Assembly (NCBI GenBank): GCA_947458305.1
Contig: CANGZO010000058.1
Span: 1 to 11,171 of the forward strand
Direction: 5' to 3'
Length of the DNA: 11,171 bases
Source of the DNA: Comamonadaceae bacterium
Lineage (GTDB): Bacteria > Pseudomonadota > Gammaproteobacteria > Burkholderiales > Burkholderiaceae_C
Numbering within the stretch: the first letter of the stretch is position 1; every line of letters starts with the position of its first letter. The notes under the pieces were generated by a model that had not been told where the DNA came from, did no database searches, and was given only the letters and a program-made list of their open reading frames with translations. The position numbers and the translations under genes were made by a program. Shown here piece after piece: positions 1-7,172 of the stretch.

Positions 1-32
1 AAAAGCTGGCGGGGCGCGGTGGGGGCAGACAT
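1..32 (-). CDS. metG: Probable methionyl-tRNA synthetase, N-terminal fragment
   Basis: Reading leftward from the ATG at 32-30, the frame stays open to the window edge and gives MSAPTAPRQL followed by the first two bases of a Phe codon. Betaproteobacterial MetG proteins typically begin with a short variable stretch and then RQLFVTTALPYANG, so the visible residues fit. The position also fits, because metG and apbC/mrp are often divergent neighbours in Burkholderiales. Only ten residues are visible and there is no clear Shine-Dalgarno sequence before the ATG, so the call rests on a short match plus gene order. Confidence 0.42.
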   Translation of the reverse strand, partial: MSAPTAPRQL

Positions 33-60
33 GGTGGGGCTACTTGTAGGGGAATCGGCG

Positions 61-89
61 ATTTTAGGGTGTATGGCTCAGCTTGTCGG
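61..89 (-). promoter_or_regulatory. Candidate leftward promoter for the metG-like gene
   Basis: On the minus strand there is a -10-like TAAAAT (66-61, five of six consensus bases) and a -35-like CCGACA (89-84, four of six), separated by 17 nt. This would start transcription about 20 nt upstream of the leftward ATG at 32. It is a consensus match only. No equally good rightward promoter for apbC was seen in the same gap. Confidence 0.3.
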
Positions 90-118
90 TAAACTCCGGC
101 CCATTCTAGAAAGTGACC

Positions 119-1207
119 ATGGCGACCACCGAACAACTTCTGCAAGCATTGCAAACCGTCATTGACCCCAACACGGGCAAAGATTTCATTTCCACCAAAA
201 CCCTGAAGAACCTGCAAGTCGAAGGCGCCGATGTGTCTTTTGACGTGGAACTGGGTTACCCGGCCAAAAGCCAGATTCCTGGTATTCGCCAAGCGCTGAT
301 TGCTGCGGCCAAGGGGGTGGCGGGCGTGTCCAACGTGTCTGCCAATGTGACCAGCAAAATCACCGCTCACGCCGCCCAGCGCGGTGTGGCCCTGCTGCCG
401 CAGGTTAAAAACATCGTGGCTGTGGCCTCGGGCAAGGGCGGCGTGGGCAAGAGCACCACCGCCGTCAACCTGGCGCTGGCGCTGGCCGCTGAGGGTGCCA
501 AGGTGGGCCTGCTGGACGCCGACATTTACGGCCCCAGCCAACCCATGATGATGGGCATCGAAGGCCGCCCCGAGAGCGAGGACGGCCAGACCATGGAGCC
601 CATGGAGAACTACGGCGTGCAGGTCATGTCGATTGGTTTCCTGGTGAATCAGGACGAAGCCATGATTTGGCGCGGCCCCATGGCCACCCAAGCGTTGGAG
701 CAGTTGCTGCGCCAGACCAACTGGAAAGAGCTGGATTATTTGATCGTCGACATGCCACCCGGCACAGGTGACATCCAGCTGACGCTGTCCCAGCGCGTGC
801 CCATGACGGGTGCGGTGATCGTGACCACCCCGCAAGACATTGCCCTCTTGGACGCCAAAAAAGGCGTGAAGATGTTCGAAAAAGTCGGCGTACCGATTTT
901 GGGCCTGGTCGAGAACATGGCGGTGCACGTGTGCACCAACTGCGGCCATGTCGAGCACATCTTTGGCGCTGATGGCGGCAAGAAAATGGCGGCGGAATAC
1001 GGCATGGACTACCTGGGCGCGTTGCCGCTGGACATGCAGATCCGCCTGCAGGCCGACAGTGGCAAGCCCACCGTGGTGTACGACCCCGATGGCGAAGTGG
1101 CCCAGATCTACAAGGCCGTGGCCCGCCAGGTCGCCGTCAAGATCGCGGCCAAGGCCAAGGACTTCTCCAGCAAGTTCCCGACCATCAAGGTCAGCAAGGA
1201 CACCTGA
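119..1207 (+). CDS. apbC: Iron-sulfur cluster carrier ATPase ApbC/Mrp
   Basis: This is a 362-residue P-loop ATPase of the Mrp/NBP35 family, cytosolic proteins that bind an Fe-S cluster and pass it to apoproteins. Residues 1 to about 85 form the MIP18/DUF59-type N-terminal domain. The deviant Walker A motif GKGGVGKS is at residues 105-112 (K106 and K111), the Walker-B-like DMPPGTGD lies in the middle, and the cluster-ligating pair C272-x-x-C275 (HVCTNCGH) is intact. Length is normal for the bacterial two-domain form. The frame also permits a GTG at 113, two codons earlier, but the ATG at 119 is preferred, with a weak GAAAG about 5 nt upstream. It stands alone, divergent from the metG-like gene and followed by a hairpin. 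Its role is housekeeping, although the neighbouring box pathway needs Fe-S proteins (BoxA). It shows no truncation or missing key residue. Confidence 0.95.
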   Translation: MATTEQLLQALQTVIDPNTGKDFISTKTLKNLQVEGADVSFDVELGYPAKSQIPGIRQALIAAAKGVAGVSNVSANVTSKITAHAAQRGVALLPQVKNIVAVASGKGGVGKSTTAVNLALALAAEGAKVGLLDADIYGPSQPMMMGIEGRPESEDGQTMEPMENYGVQVMSIGFLVNQDEAMIWRGPMATQALEQLLRQTNWKELDYLIVDMPPGTGDIQLTLSQRVPMTGAVIVTTPQDIALLDAKKGVKMFEKVGVPILGLVENMAVHVCTNCGHVEHIFGADGGKKMAAEYGMDYLGALPLDMQIRLQADSGKPTVVYDPDGEVAQIYKAVARQVAVKIAAKAKDFSSKFPTIKVSKDT

Positions 1208-1215
1208 TCCGCGGG

Positions 1216-1233
1216 CTGGCCCTTGGGGGCCGG
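1216..1233 (+). terminator. Hairpin just after apbC, possible terminator
   Basis: CTGGCCC (1216-1222) pairs with GGGCCGG (1227-1233) around a TTGG loop, giving a 7-bp stem that includes one G-U pair, 8 nt after the apbC stop. No T-run follows directly; the nearest T-rich stretch starts about 25 nt later. It may therefore be a Rho-assisted or weak terminator, or only an mRNA 3' stabilising stem. Confidence 0.4.
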
Positions 1234-1297
1234 TGCAACTGCCTTCTTCAAAGGTCGTTCTTTGATTTAGACAATAGGTATTCATTGTTATCATTTG

Positions 1298-1319
1298 CTT
1301 TGTATAACGGAGTACAAAG
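1298..1319 (+). promoter_or_regulatory. Inverted repeat enclosing the ribosome binding site of the sensor kinase
   Basis: CTTTGTA (1298-1304) and TACAAAG (1313-1319) are perfect 7-bp inverted arms around the 8-nt loop TAACGGAG. The loop holds the Shine-Dalgarno GGAG (1309-1312), and the last base of the right arm is the G of the GTG start codon at 1319. The Shine-Dalgarno to start spacing is 6 nt, which decides this start over the in-frame TTG at 1295. The repeat could act as an mRNA hairpin or as a DNA operator; the sequence does not say which. Confidence 0.45.
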
Positions 1320-3733
1320 TGAATGCTTTCCATCGGCTTGTCGCCGGAGTCCGGCGGGTTTTGTGGCGCTGGCCCATGGAGTGGTTGGGCGGTTTGTTGA
1401 CCGTCGTAGGTCTTTGGGTGGTGCTCTACACCTACCAGTCCAGCGAGGCCATGGTCAAACAATATGCCGCAGAGAGTGCGCAAACCCATGCAGTCTCGGT
1501 CACACAGTTCCGCAACTTTTACACGCAGGAGCTGGTGCCTAGGGCCGTCAAGGCCGGGGTGGACATCACCCATGACTACAAGCTGCGTGACAACGCTTTG
1601 CCATTGCCCGCCAGTTTGACCATTGACCTCGGGCATTACCTGTCCAAAGTCGATGGTGGAACACAGGTGCACTTGTTCAGCGATCAGCCTTTCCCATGGC
1701 GTGTGGCCGAGCGTCAACTGGATGATTTTCAGAGCCAAGCATTGCAGCACCTGAAAAAGCACCCTGATCAACCCTTTGTGCGCGAAGAAATCATGCATGG
1801 CACCCGGGTGCTGCGTTACGCACAGGCAGACAGGATGTTGGCCAGTTGTGTGGCGTGTCACAACAGTTATCCCGGATCACCCCATACACAATGGCGCGAG
1901 GGTGATGTTCGGGGTGCTTTGGAGGTGGTGTTGCCGGTGTCGGAGTGGCAACTGGCCAGCACCGGGGTGTTGAACCGCACTTTTGCCGTTCTGTTGGTCT
2001 TGCTGTTTCTGGGCTTTTCTCTTGTTTGGTTGTCCTTGCGCCGGATCCGCTCTGCGCTGCTCACATCCCGATTGCTTTCCGAAGAAAGACAAGCGGCCAT
2101 TCGGCAATTGAGCGAGGAAATCTTGGAGCGAGAACAGGTTGAAAAAAACCTGCGCTTGAGCGAGAGCAAACTGCAGAGCATTTTTCGATCGGTGCCGGAG
2201 GGCATTGTGGTGACCGATGCCGATGGAAAAATGGTGCAGTGCAACGAGGCCATGGCCTTCATTTTTGGTTACCCGATGGACGAGTTGGTCGGGCAGCGCG
2301 TCAACTTGCTGATGGCGGACACAGACCGCCAACACCACGACCGCACCATGCTGAACTATTTGGAGACCGCCGAGAAGAAGCTGATGAACCAGCCGCGTGT
2401 GCTGGACGGTCGCAGGCGGGATGGGCGCTTGTTTCCTGTTCGGGTCACGATCAGTGAAACTCGTTTAGACCAAGAACATTTTTTCATTGGCGTGATGCAG
2501 GATTTCACCGCCATCCAAAGCGCTCAGGATTTGCTGGTGGAGGCCAAAGAAAAAGCCGAGCAAGCCAACCGCATGCGGGGTGAGTTTTTGGCCAACATGA
2601 GCCATGAAATTCGGACACCCATGAACGGCATTGTCGGCATGACCGAGCTGGCGCTGGACACCACGGACCCGAATCAGCAAAAGGAGTACTTGGTGCTCGC
2701 CCGTGATTCGTCCAATCACTTGTTGCAAATCATCAATGAGATTTTGGATTTTTCAAAAATAGAAGCGAAAGCCTTGGAGCTGGAGTTGTTGGAGGTCTGC
2801 CCCGCGCAGTTGGTTCGCCATACTGCCCGGTCTTTGGAACAATTGGCACGGGGCAAAGGGCTGGATCTGATCGTCCAGTCTGCGGTCGATTTGCCCGACT
2901 TGTTGTGGTTAGACCCCGTGCGCATGCGACAGATCTTGACGAATTTGATCGGCAATGCCATCAAATTCACATCCAAAGGCTCTGTCACGGTCACCACGGA
3001 ATGGTTGCCAGGCTTGGACAGCCAGCAAGGCCATTTGCGCATCGGCATTGTGGACACGGGAATAGGCTTTGATCCTGCCCGCCAAGAGGCCCTTTTCAGC
3101 CCCTTCACGCAAGCCGATGGGTCGGTCACCCGCTCCTTTGGTGGCACAGGTTTGGGCTTGGCGATCACGCGCAGCTTGGTTCAGTTGATGGGGGGTGACA
3201 TCACCGCCGAGGGACGCCCCGGCTTGGGGGCCAGCTTTGTCGCCACTTTGCCTGTGCGCAAAGCACAGCTGGTGGACATCCCGGTTGGGGTGTCTGCAGC
3301 GCCCACCAAGCCAAGCAGTGATCTCGTGGACGATCAAGGGCCAAAGACTTTATCGGTCTTGTTGGTGGAAGACCATGAAATCAACCGCAAACTGGCGGAG
3401 ATCATGTTGCAGCGCATGGGTTGTATCTACGTTTTGGCCAATGACGGTCAACAGGCCTTGGACCGGCTGGCGCAAGAGCGTTTTGACGTCGTCTTGATGG
3501 ACGTGATGATGCCCGTGATGGACGGCATCACCGCGTTGCGGCGCTTGAGAGCGCTAGAAGCTTCGGGCCGACCGCGCACGCCCGTGCTCATGGTGACCGC
3601 GCACGCCATGACCGGTGACAAAGAGCGGTTCATGGCCGAAGGCGCGGACGGCTATGTCTCCAAGCCGATGTCGCAACACGCTTTGGAAAAAGAAATTGAG
3701 CGTGTGATGCGGGGACAGGCAGAGGATTTGTGA
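1319..3733 (+). CDS. Membrane hybrid sensor histidine kinase with c-type haem (DUF3365-like) sensor domain
   Basis: This 804-residue protein has a first membrane segment at about 22-39, an extracytoplasmic region of about 180 residues, a second segment at about 222-241, a charged linker, one PAS domain (about 283-405), HisKA with phospho-acceptor H429 in SHEIRTPMNG, and an HATPase domain (N546, D579-TGIG, GGTGLGL from 608). A C-terminal receiver follows, with E684/D685, phospho-acceptor D728 and K782. The extracytoplasmic region resembles DUF3365/Tll0287-like sensors and contains C177-V-A-C180-H181, a covalent haem c attachment motif, so redox or gas sensing is likely. All kinase and receiver residues are present. 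No HPt domain or separate response regulator lies nearby, so the partner is unknown. The GTG start at 1319 is chosen for its GGAG; the TTG at 1295 would add eight residues. It is convergent with bclA (23-nt gap), so it is not in the box operon. Confidence 0.92.
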   Translation: MNAFHRLVAGVRRVLWRWPMEWLGGLLTVVGLWVVLYTYQSSEAMVKQYAAESAQTHAVSVTQFRNFYTQELVPRAVKAGVDITHDYKLRDNALPLPASLTIDLGHYLSKVDGGTQVHLFSDQPFPWRVAERQLDDFQSQALQHLKKHPDQPFVREEIMHGTRVLRYAQADRMLASCVACHNSYPGSPHTQWREGDVRGALEVVLPVSEWQLASTGVLNRTFAVLLVLLFLGFSLVWLSLRRIRSALLTSRLLSEERQAAIRQLSEEILEREQVEKNLRLSESKLQSIFRSVPEGIVVTDADGKMVQCNEAMAFIFGYPMDELVGQRVNLLMADTDRQHHDRTMLNYLETAEKKLMNQPRVLDGRRRDGRLFPVRVTISETRLDQEHFFIGVMQDFTAIQSAQDLLVEAKEKAEQANRMRGEFLANMSHEIRTPMNGIVGMTELALDTTDPNQQKEYLVLARDSSNHLLQIINEILDFSKIEAKALELELLEVCPAQLVRHTARSLEQLARGKGLDLIVQSAVDLPDLLWLDPVRMRQILTNLIGNAIKFTSKGSVTVTTEWLPGLDSQQGHLRIGIVDTGIGFDPARQEALFSPFTQADGSVTRSFGGTGLGLAITRSLVQLMGGDITAEGRPGLGASFVATLPVRKAQLVDIPVGVSAAPTKPSSDLVDDQGPKTLSVLLVEDHEINRKLAEIMLQRMGCIYVLANDGQQALDRLAQERFDVVLMDVMMPVMDGITALRRLRALEASGRPRTPVLMVTAHAMTGDKERFMAEGADGYVSKPMSQHALEKEIERVMRGQAEDL

Positions 3734-3756
3734 TTCGCCCGCATGAGGGCTGTCGT

Positions 3757-5334
3757 TCAGGATGGGTGTGAGCCCAAGCTTTTTTCCAGGTCTCGCAGCC
3801 GAAACCGTTGAATTTTGCCCGTGGCGGTCTTGGGCAACTCGGCCACAAAGTCGATGAAACGCGGGTACTTGTAAGGGGCCAGGCGTTCCTTGACGAAAGC
3901 TTTGACTTCATCTTGTGTGAGGCTCTGACCGGCTTTGAGCACGATGAAGGCTTTGGTCTTGGTCAGGCCGTCGGTGTCTTCTTTGCCAATCACCGCCGCC
4001 TCCAAAATGGCAGGGTGTTCCACCAGGGTGGACTCCACCTCAAAAGGCGAGACATAGATGCCGCTGACCTTGAGCATGTCGTCGTTGCGCCCGGCGTAGG
4101 TGTAGTAGCCGTCGGCGTCACGCGTGTACTTGTCGCCGCTCTTGGTCCACACGCCTTGAAAGGTGTCGCGGGTTTTTTCTCGGTTATTCCAATACATCAG
4201 CGCGCTGCTGGGGCCTTGGATGTAGAGGTCGCCAATCTCGTCGTGGCCAGTGACCACACTGCCGTCTTCGTTGCGCAGCTGCACTTCGTAGCCGGGCACC
4301 GGTTTGCCGGTGGTGCCGTAACGCACGTCGCCCGGGCGGTTGGACAAGAAGACATGCAGCATTTCGGTGGAGCCAATGCCGTCGATGATGTCGCAGCCAA
4401 AGTGTGCGGACCAGCGCTCGGCGATGTCGCGCGGCAAGGCTTCACCGGCCGACGAGCACAGGCGCAGGGCGACCTGGCTTTTGGCGGGCAGTTCGGGGTT
4501 GGCCAGCATGCCGCCGTAGCCGGTGGGTGCGCCGTAAAACACGGTGGGCTGATGCTGAACCAGCCGTTTGAAGGTGGCTTGCGGTGTGGGACGCTCGGCC
4601 ATCAGCACCACCGTGGCCCCCACACTCAGCGGGAAAGTGAGCGCGTTGCCCAAGCCGTAGGCAAAGAACAGCTTGGCGGCTGAAAACACGGTGTCACTTT
4701 CTTGCAGGTTCAGCACGCCTTGGCCGTAAAGCTCGGCAGTCCAGTACAGGTTGCCCTGGCTGTGCACGGTGCCTTTGGGTTTGCCGGTGGAGCCGGACGA
4801 ATACAGCCAGAAGGCGGGTTCATCGGCCAGGGTCTGGGCGGGCAGCACCGGGTTGTTCTGTGCCACCAAGTCGGCCATGTTGAATTGGCCCTGTGTCAAT
4901 GCGGCAGCAGGGCGCGAGATCACCACCTGCCGCACTTCGGTTTTCGCGAGGTCCATGGCTGTTTGCAGCGTGGGCAGCAAGGCCCCCGACACCAGCGCCG
5001 CTTGCGCCCGGCTGTTGCCCAGCATGAAGGCGTAGTCTTCGGCGGTGAGCAAGGTATTCACGGCCACTGGCACCACGCCCGCATAGAGCGATCCCAAAAA
5101 GGCCACCACCCAGTCGCTGCTGTCTTGCATGAGCAAGAGCACGCGCTCTTCGCGCCGGATGCCCATGGCCTGCAGGCCGCCTGCAAAACGGCGGATCTGT
5201 TCGGTCAGCTCGCCATAGGTCAAAGAGCCCACATCGTCGATCAAGGCGGTTTTGGCCGCGCGCCCGGCGTTTTTGGCGATCAGGTGTTGGGCAAAGTTGA
5301 AGTCGGTGCTGGGGGCGGTCACGGGGCGTGTCAT
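3757..5334 (-). CDS. bclA: Benzoate-CoA ligase (AMP-forming)
   Basis: This is a 525-residue acyl-adenylate enzyme (ANL superfamily) that converts benzoate, ATP and CoA to benzoyl-CoA, the entry step of the box pathway. Visible motifs are the phosphate-binding loop YSSGSTGKPKGT (178-189), GSTE (321-324), the SGD motif with D401, GRNDDMLKVSG (415-425) at the hinge, and the C-terminal catalytic lysine K507 in TATGK. Length is typical of benzoate-CoA ligases. The start ATG at 5334 follows a strong GAGGAG. The frame stays open further upstream, but that extension lacks a ribosome site, overlaps boxD and is low-complexity. The gene lies 58 nt after the boxD stop on the same strand, so the two are probably cotranscribed from the promoter beside boxR. 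The family also includes hydroxybenzoate and aminobenzoate ligases; the box context makes benzoate the best substrate guess, but specificity cannot be proven from sequence. Confidence 0.92.
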   Translation of the reverse strand: MTRPVTAPSTDFNFAQHLIAKNAGRAAKTALIDDVGSLTYGELTEQIRRFAGGLQAMGIRREERVLLLMQDSSDWVVAFLGSLYAGVVPVAVNTLLTAEDYAFMLGNSRAQAALVSGALLPTLQTAMDLAKTEVRQVVISRPAAALTQGQFNMADLVAQNNPVLPAQTLADEPAFWLYSSGSTGKPKGTVHSQGNLYWTAELYGQGVLNLQESDTVFSAAKLFFAYGLGNALTFPLSVGATVVLMAERPTPQATFKRLVQHQPTVFYGAPTGYGGMLANPELPAKSQVALRLCSSAGEALPRDIAERWSAHFGCDIIDGIGSTEMLHVFLSNRPGDVRYGTTGKPVPGYEVQLRNEDGSVVTGHDEIGDLYIQGPSSALMYWNNREKTRDTFQGVWTKSGDKYTRDADGYYTYAGRNDDMLKVSGIYVSPFEVESTLVEHPAILEAAVIGKEDTDGLTKTKAFIVLKAGQSLTQDEVKAFVKERLAPYKYPRFIDFVAELPKTATGKIQRFRLRDLEKSLGSHPS

Positions 5335-5340
5335 GTGGGT

Positions 5341-5346
5341 CTCCTC
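5341..5346 (-). promoter_or_regulatory. Ribosome binding site deciding the bclA start
   Basis: The minus strand reads GAGGAG, then six bases, then the ATG at 5334-5332. This strong Shine-Dalgarno match fixes the bclA start and argues against the longer in-frame extension to 5511. Confidence 0.7.
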
Positions 5347-5392
5347 GGGTGTCTCTGATGTTGTTGGAATGTGGGTGGCTTGTGAAGGGGGT

Positions 5393-6964
5393 TTACAAGG
5401 ACACGGCGGTGCCTTGCGCGGCCAGCTGGTCCAGTGCCAGCGAGCTGCCTTGCACGGCTGTGCGGCGGTGGTAGAAGTTGAGCGCCCTGAGGCCCCCCAA
5501 CTCTTCGCCACCTCCGGCGCGCCCGGGTCCGCCGTGCAGGCTCATGGGCATCACGTTGCCGTGACCGCTGTGCAGGGCTGCCACATCGGGCGAAATCGCG
5601 TGCACGCGGCCGTGGCTGCTGGCCAGCTCGACCGAGGCTTGTGCGGTGAAGGCCGGGTCTTCGCTGTACACCGAGCACACCGGCGAGCCTTCGCCTCGGC
5701 GGATCATGGCGTAGGCCTCGTCGATGCTGTCGTAAGGCATCAGGGTGGACACGGGGCCGAACACCTCGACCGCGTGCAGCACTTGGGCCGTCATGGGGGT
5801 CTCTGTGCCCAGCAATACCGGGGCCACGCAAGCGCTCGATGCATCGGCGTCCACCAGACCAGCGGCACTGCCGTCAAACAGCACAGTGGCTTCGGTTTTG
5901 AGTTGGGCTAGGCCCGCCAGCACGCTGGCTTTTTGCTCTTGGCTCACCAGCGCGCCCATGCGCACGGTTTCATTGCGCGGGTTGCCCACCGTGGTTTTGG
6001 CCAGACGTGCGGCAATGGCTTGTGCTGCGACTGGGTACAAGGCGCGTGGCACAAAAACGCGGCGAATCGCCGTGCACTTCTGGCCCGATTTGACGGTCAT
6101 CTCGCGGGCGACTTCGGCCACCAGCAGCTTGAAGGCTTCGCTGTCTGCGGTGGCAGCGGGCGAGAGCAGGGCGGAATTGAGGCTGTCGGCTTCGATGTTG
6201 CAGCGCACCGACAATTCGGTCACGGCGCGGTGGCTGCGGATGATTTGGCCGGTCTCGGCCGAGCCGGTGAAGCTCACCACGTCAAAGGCTTGCAGCTGGT
6301 CCATGAGGCCTGCCGACGAGCCGCAGATGACCGACAGCGCGCCCACAGGCAGCACGCCCGCATCGACCACGTCTTTGACCATGCGCTGAGTCAGCCAGGC
6401 GGTGGCGGTGGCGGGCTTGATGATGACGGGCACGCCCGACAGCAAGGCCGGGGCGGCCTTTTCCCACAGGCCCCAGCTGGGGAAGTTGAAGGCATTGATG
6501 AACAACGCCACGCCGCGTGTGGGCACCTGGATGTGCTGGGTCTGGAAGGCCGGGTCCTTGGCCATGCGGATGCGCTGGCCGTCGAGCAGCAGCTTGGCGT
6601 CGCCCAAAGCGGCGCCCTGTTTGGCGTAGTAGCCCAGGGTGAAGATGGCACCGTCGATGTCCACGCCCGAGTCCTTGGCCACAGTGCCGCTGTTGGCGGT
6701 GGCGATCTCATCGTAAGCATCGCGGTGGGCTTGCAGAACTTCGGTGATTTTGGTCAGCAGGGCTGCGCGCTGGCCATAGCTCAGGGCGCGCAGGGCCGCG
6801 CCGCCTTGCTCGCGGGCAAAGGCAAAACCTTCGGCCAGGTCGATGCCACTGCTCGACACACGGGCCAGTTCGGTGCCCAGCACCGGGTCAAACAGGGGGG
6901 TGCCTGCGCCGGTGCCGGTTTGCCAGCGGCCTGCGAAAAAGTTGGGGATCAAAGCGGTGGTCAT
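5393..6964 (-). CDS. boxD: 3,4-dehydroadipyl-CoA semialdehyde dehydrogenase BoxD
   Basis: This 523-residue aldehyde dehydrogenase resembles the dehydrogenase half of PaaZ/PaaN but lacks the hydratase half. In the box pathway it oxidises the BoxC product, 3,4-dehydroadipyl-CoA semialdehyde, to the acid, with NADP+ as the known cofactor of characterised BoxD. Catalytic C297 (SGQKCT) and general base E258 (CNIEAD) are present, as are N160 in the INAFNFP motif, K183 in IIKPAT and the cofactor loop FTGSAETG (232-239). The start ATG at 6964 gives the expected MTTALIPNFFAGRW beginning. An upstream in-frame ATG at 7024 would add 20 residues with no family-like content. Ribosome sites are weak for both (GAAAAG 9 nt before 6964). 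It is the first gene of the leftward arm, with bclA next. The isolated sequence could be read as a generic PaaN-like dehydrogenase, but the neighbours settle the role. Confidence 0.9.
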   Translation of the reverse strand: MTTALIPNFFAGRWQTGTGAGTPLFDPVLGTELARVSSSGIDLAEGFAFAREQGGAALRALSYGQRAALLTKITEVLQAHRDAYDEIATANSGTVAKDSGVDIDGAIFTLGYYAKQGAALGDAKLLLDGQRIRMAKDPAFQTQHIQVPTRGVALFINAFNFPSWGLWEKAAPALLSGVPVIIKPATATAWLTQRMVKDVVDAGVLPVGALSVICGSSAGLMDQLQAFDVVSFTGSAETGQIIRSHRAVTELSVRCNIEADSLNSALLSPAATADSEAFKLLVAEVAREMTVKSGQKCTAIRRVFVPRALYPVAAQAIAARLAKTTVGNPRNETVRMGALVSQEQKASVLAGLAQLKTEATVLFDGSAAGLVDADASSACVAPVLLGTETPMTAQVLHAVEVFGPVSTLMPYDSIDEAYAMIRRGEGSPVCSVYSEDPAFTAQASVELASSHGRVHAISPDVAALHSGHGNVMPMSLHGGPGRAGGGEELGGLRALNFYHRRTAVQGSSLALDQLAAQGTAVSL

Positions 6965-7075
6965 GTGAGGGTTCTTTTCGGGTGTGCCCTGAGGCGCTGT
7001 GTGGGTGTTGACATGCCGTGTCATGCCACAAAAAACTGTTCCAAGGGTTCAGTTGGCGGTATAAACACGGGTTGA

Positions 7076-7089
7076 TGCATTATTTTGCG
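7076..7089. promoter_or_regulatory. Degenerate BoxR operator (TGCA-N6-TGCG)
   Basis: TGCA at 7076-7079 and TGCG at 7086-7089 have the same 10-bp period as the perfect elements in this locus, with one mismatch. The element overlaps the candidate -10 of boxD (7084-7079), a repressor-like position. On its own it would be weak evidence; it is supported by the perfect copy 13 nt away. Confidence 0.4.
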
Positions 7090-7106
7090 TGTTTGTGAGT
7101 ATGCAA
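7079..7106 (-). promoter_or_regulatory. Candidate boxD-bclA promoter
   Basis: On the minus strand a -10-like AATAAT (7084-7079, five of six) lies 16 nt from TTGCAT (7106-7101), a weak -35 match (only the TTG fits). The -35 shares bases with the left TGCA of the perfect operator. The layout mirrors the better boxC promoter, where TTGCAA is the -35, which is the main reason for listing it. Confidence 0.38.
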
Positions 7107-7115
7107 TAAAGTGCA
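7102..7115. promoter_or_regulatory. Predicted BoxR operator between boxD and boxR
   Basis: The sequence TGCAATAAAGTGCA is a perfect TGCA-N6-TGCA element. Repeated TGCA is the operator signature reported for BzdR, the BoxR homologue of the anaerobic benzoate pathway. The element lies in the 208-nt divergent gap, covers the candidate -35 of boxD and is 57 nt before the boxR start, so it could serve both control of boxD-bclA and boxR autoregulation. No convincing rightward boxR promoter was identified in this gap. Confidence 0.62.
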
Positions 7116-7172
7116 TGTTTTGGGTTTGTTGAAATTAAAGGGTTTTCCCTAGTTTTTGGATGAAAGTTGAGC

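Noticed and set aside
1262..1308. Promoter for the sensor kinase in the AT-rich stretch before it
   Set aside because: TTGATT (1262) has no -10 at a usable distance, and TATAAC (1303) would place the start on top of the ribosome site. No pair was convincing.
3737..3750. GCCC-GCATGA-GGGC hairpin between the convergent kinase and bclA genes
   Set aside because: The stem is only four base pairs with no T-run on either strand, too weak to call a terminator.
5335..5511. N-terminal extension of bclA by 59 residues
   Set aside because: It overlaps the boxD 3' end, has no ribosome site and is low-complexity, while the ATG at 5334 has a strong GAGGAG.
5933..7075. 380-residue plus-strand open frame across boxD and the boxD-boxR gap
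   Set aside because: It is antisense to boxD, has a shadow-like composition and runs into the regulatory region. No domain was recognised.
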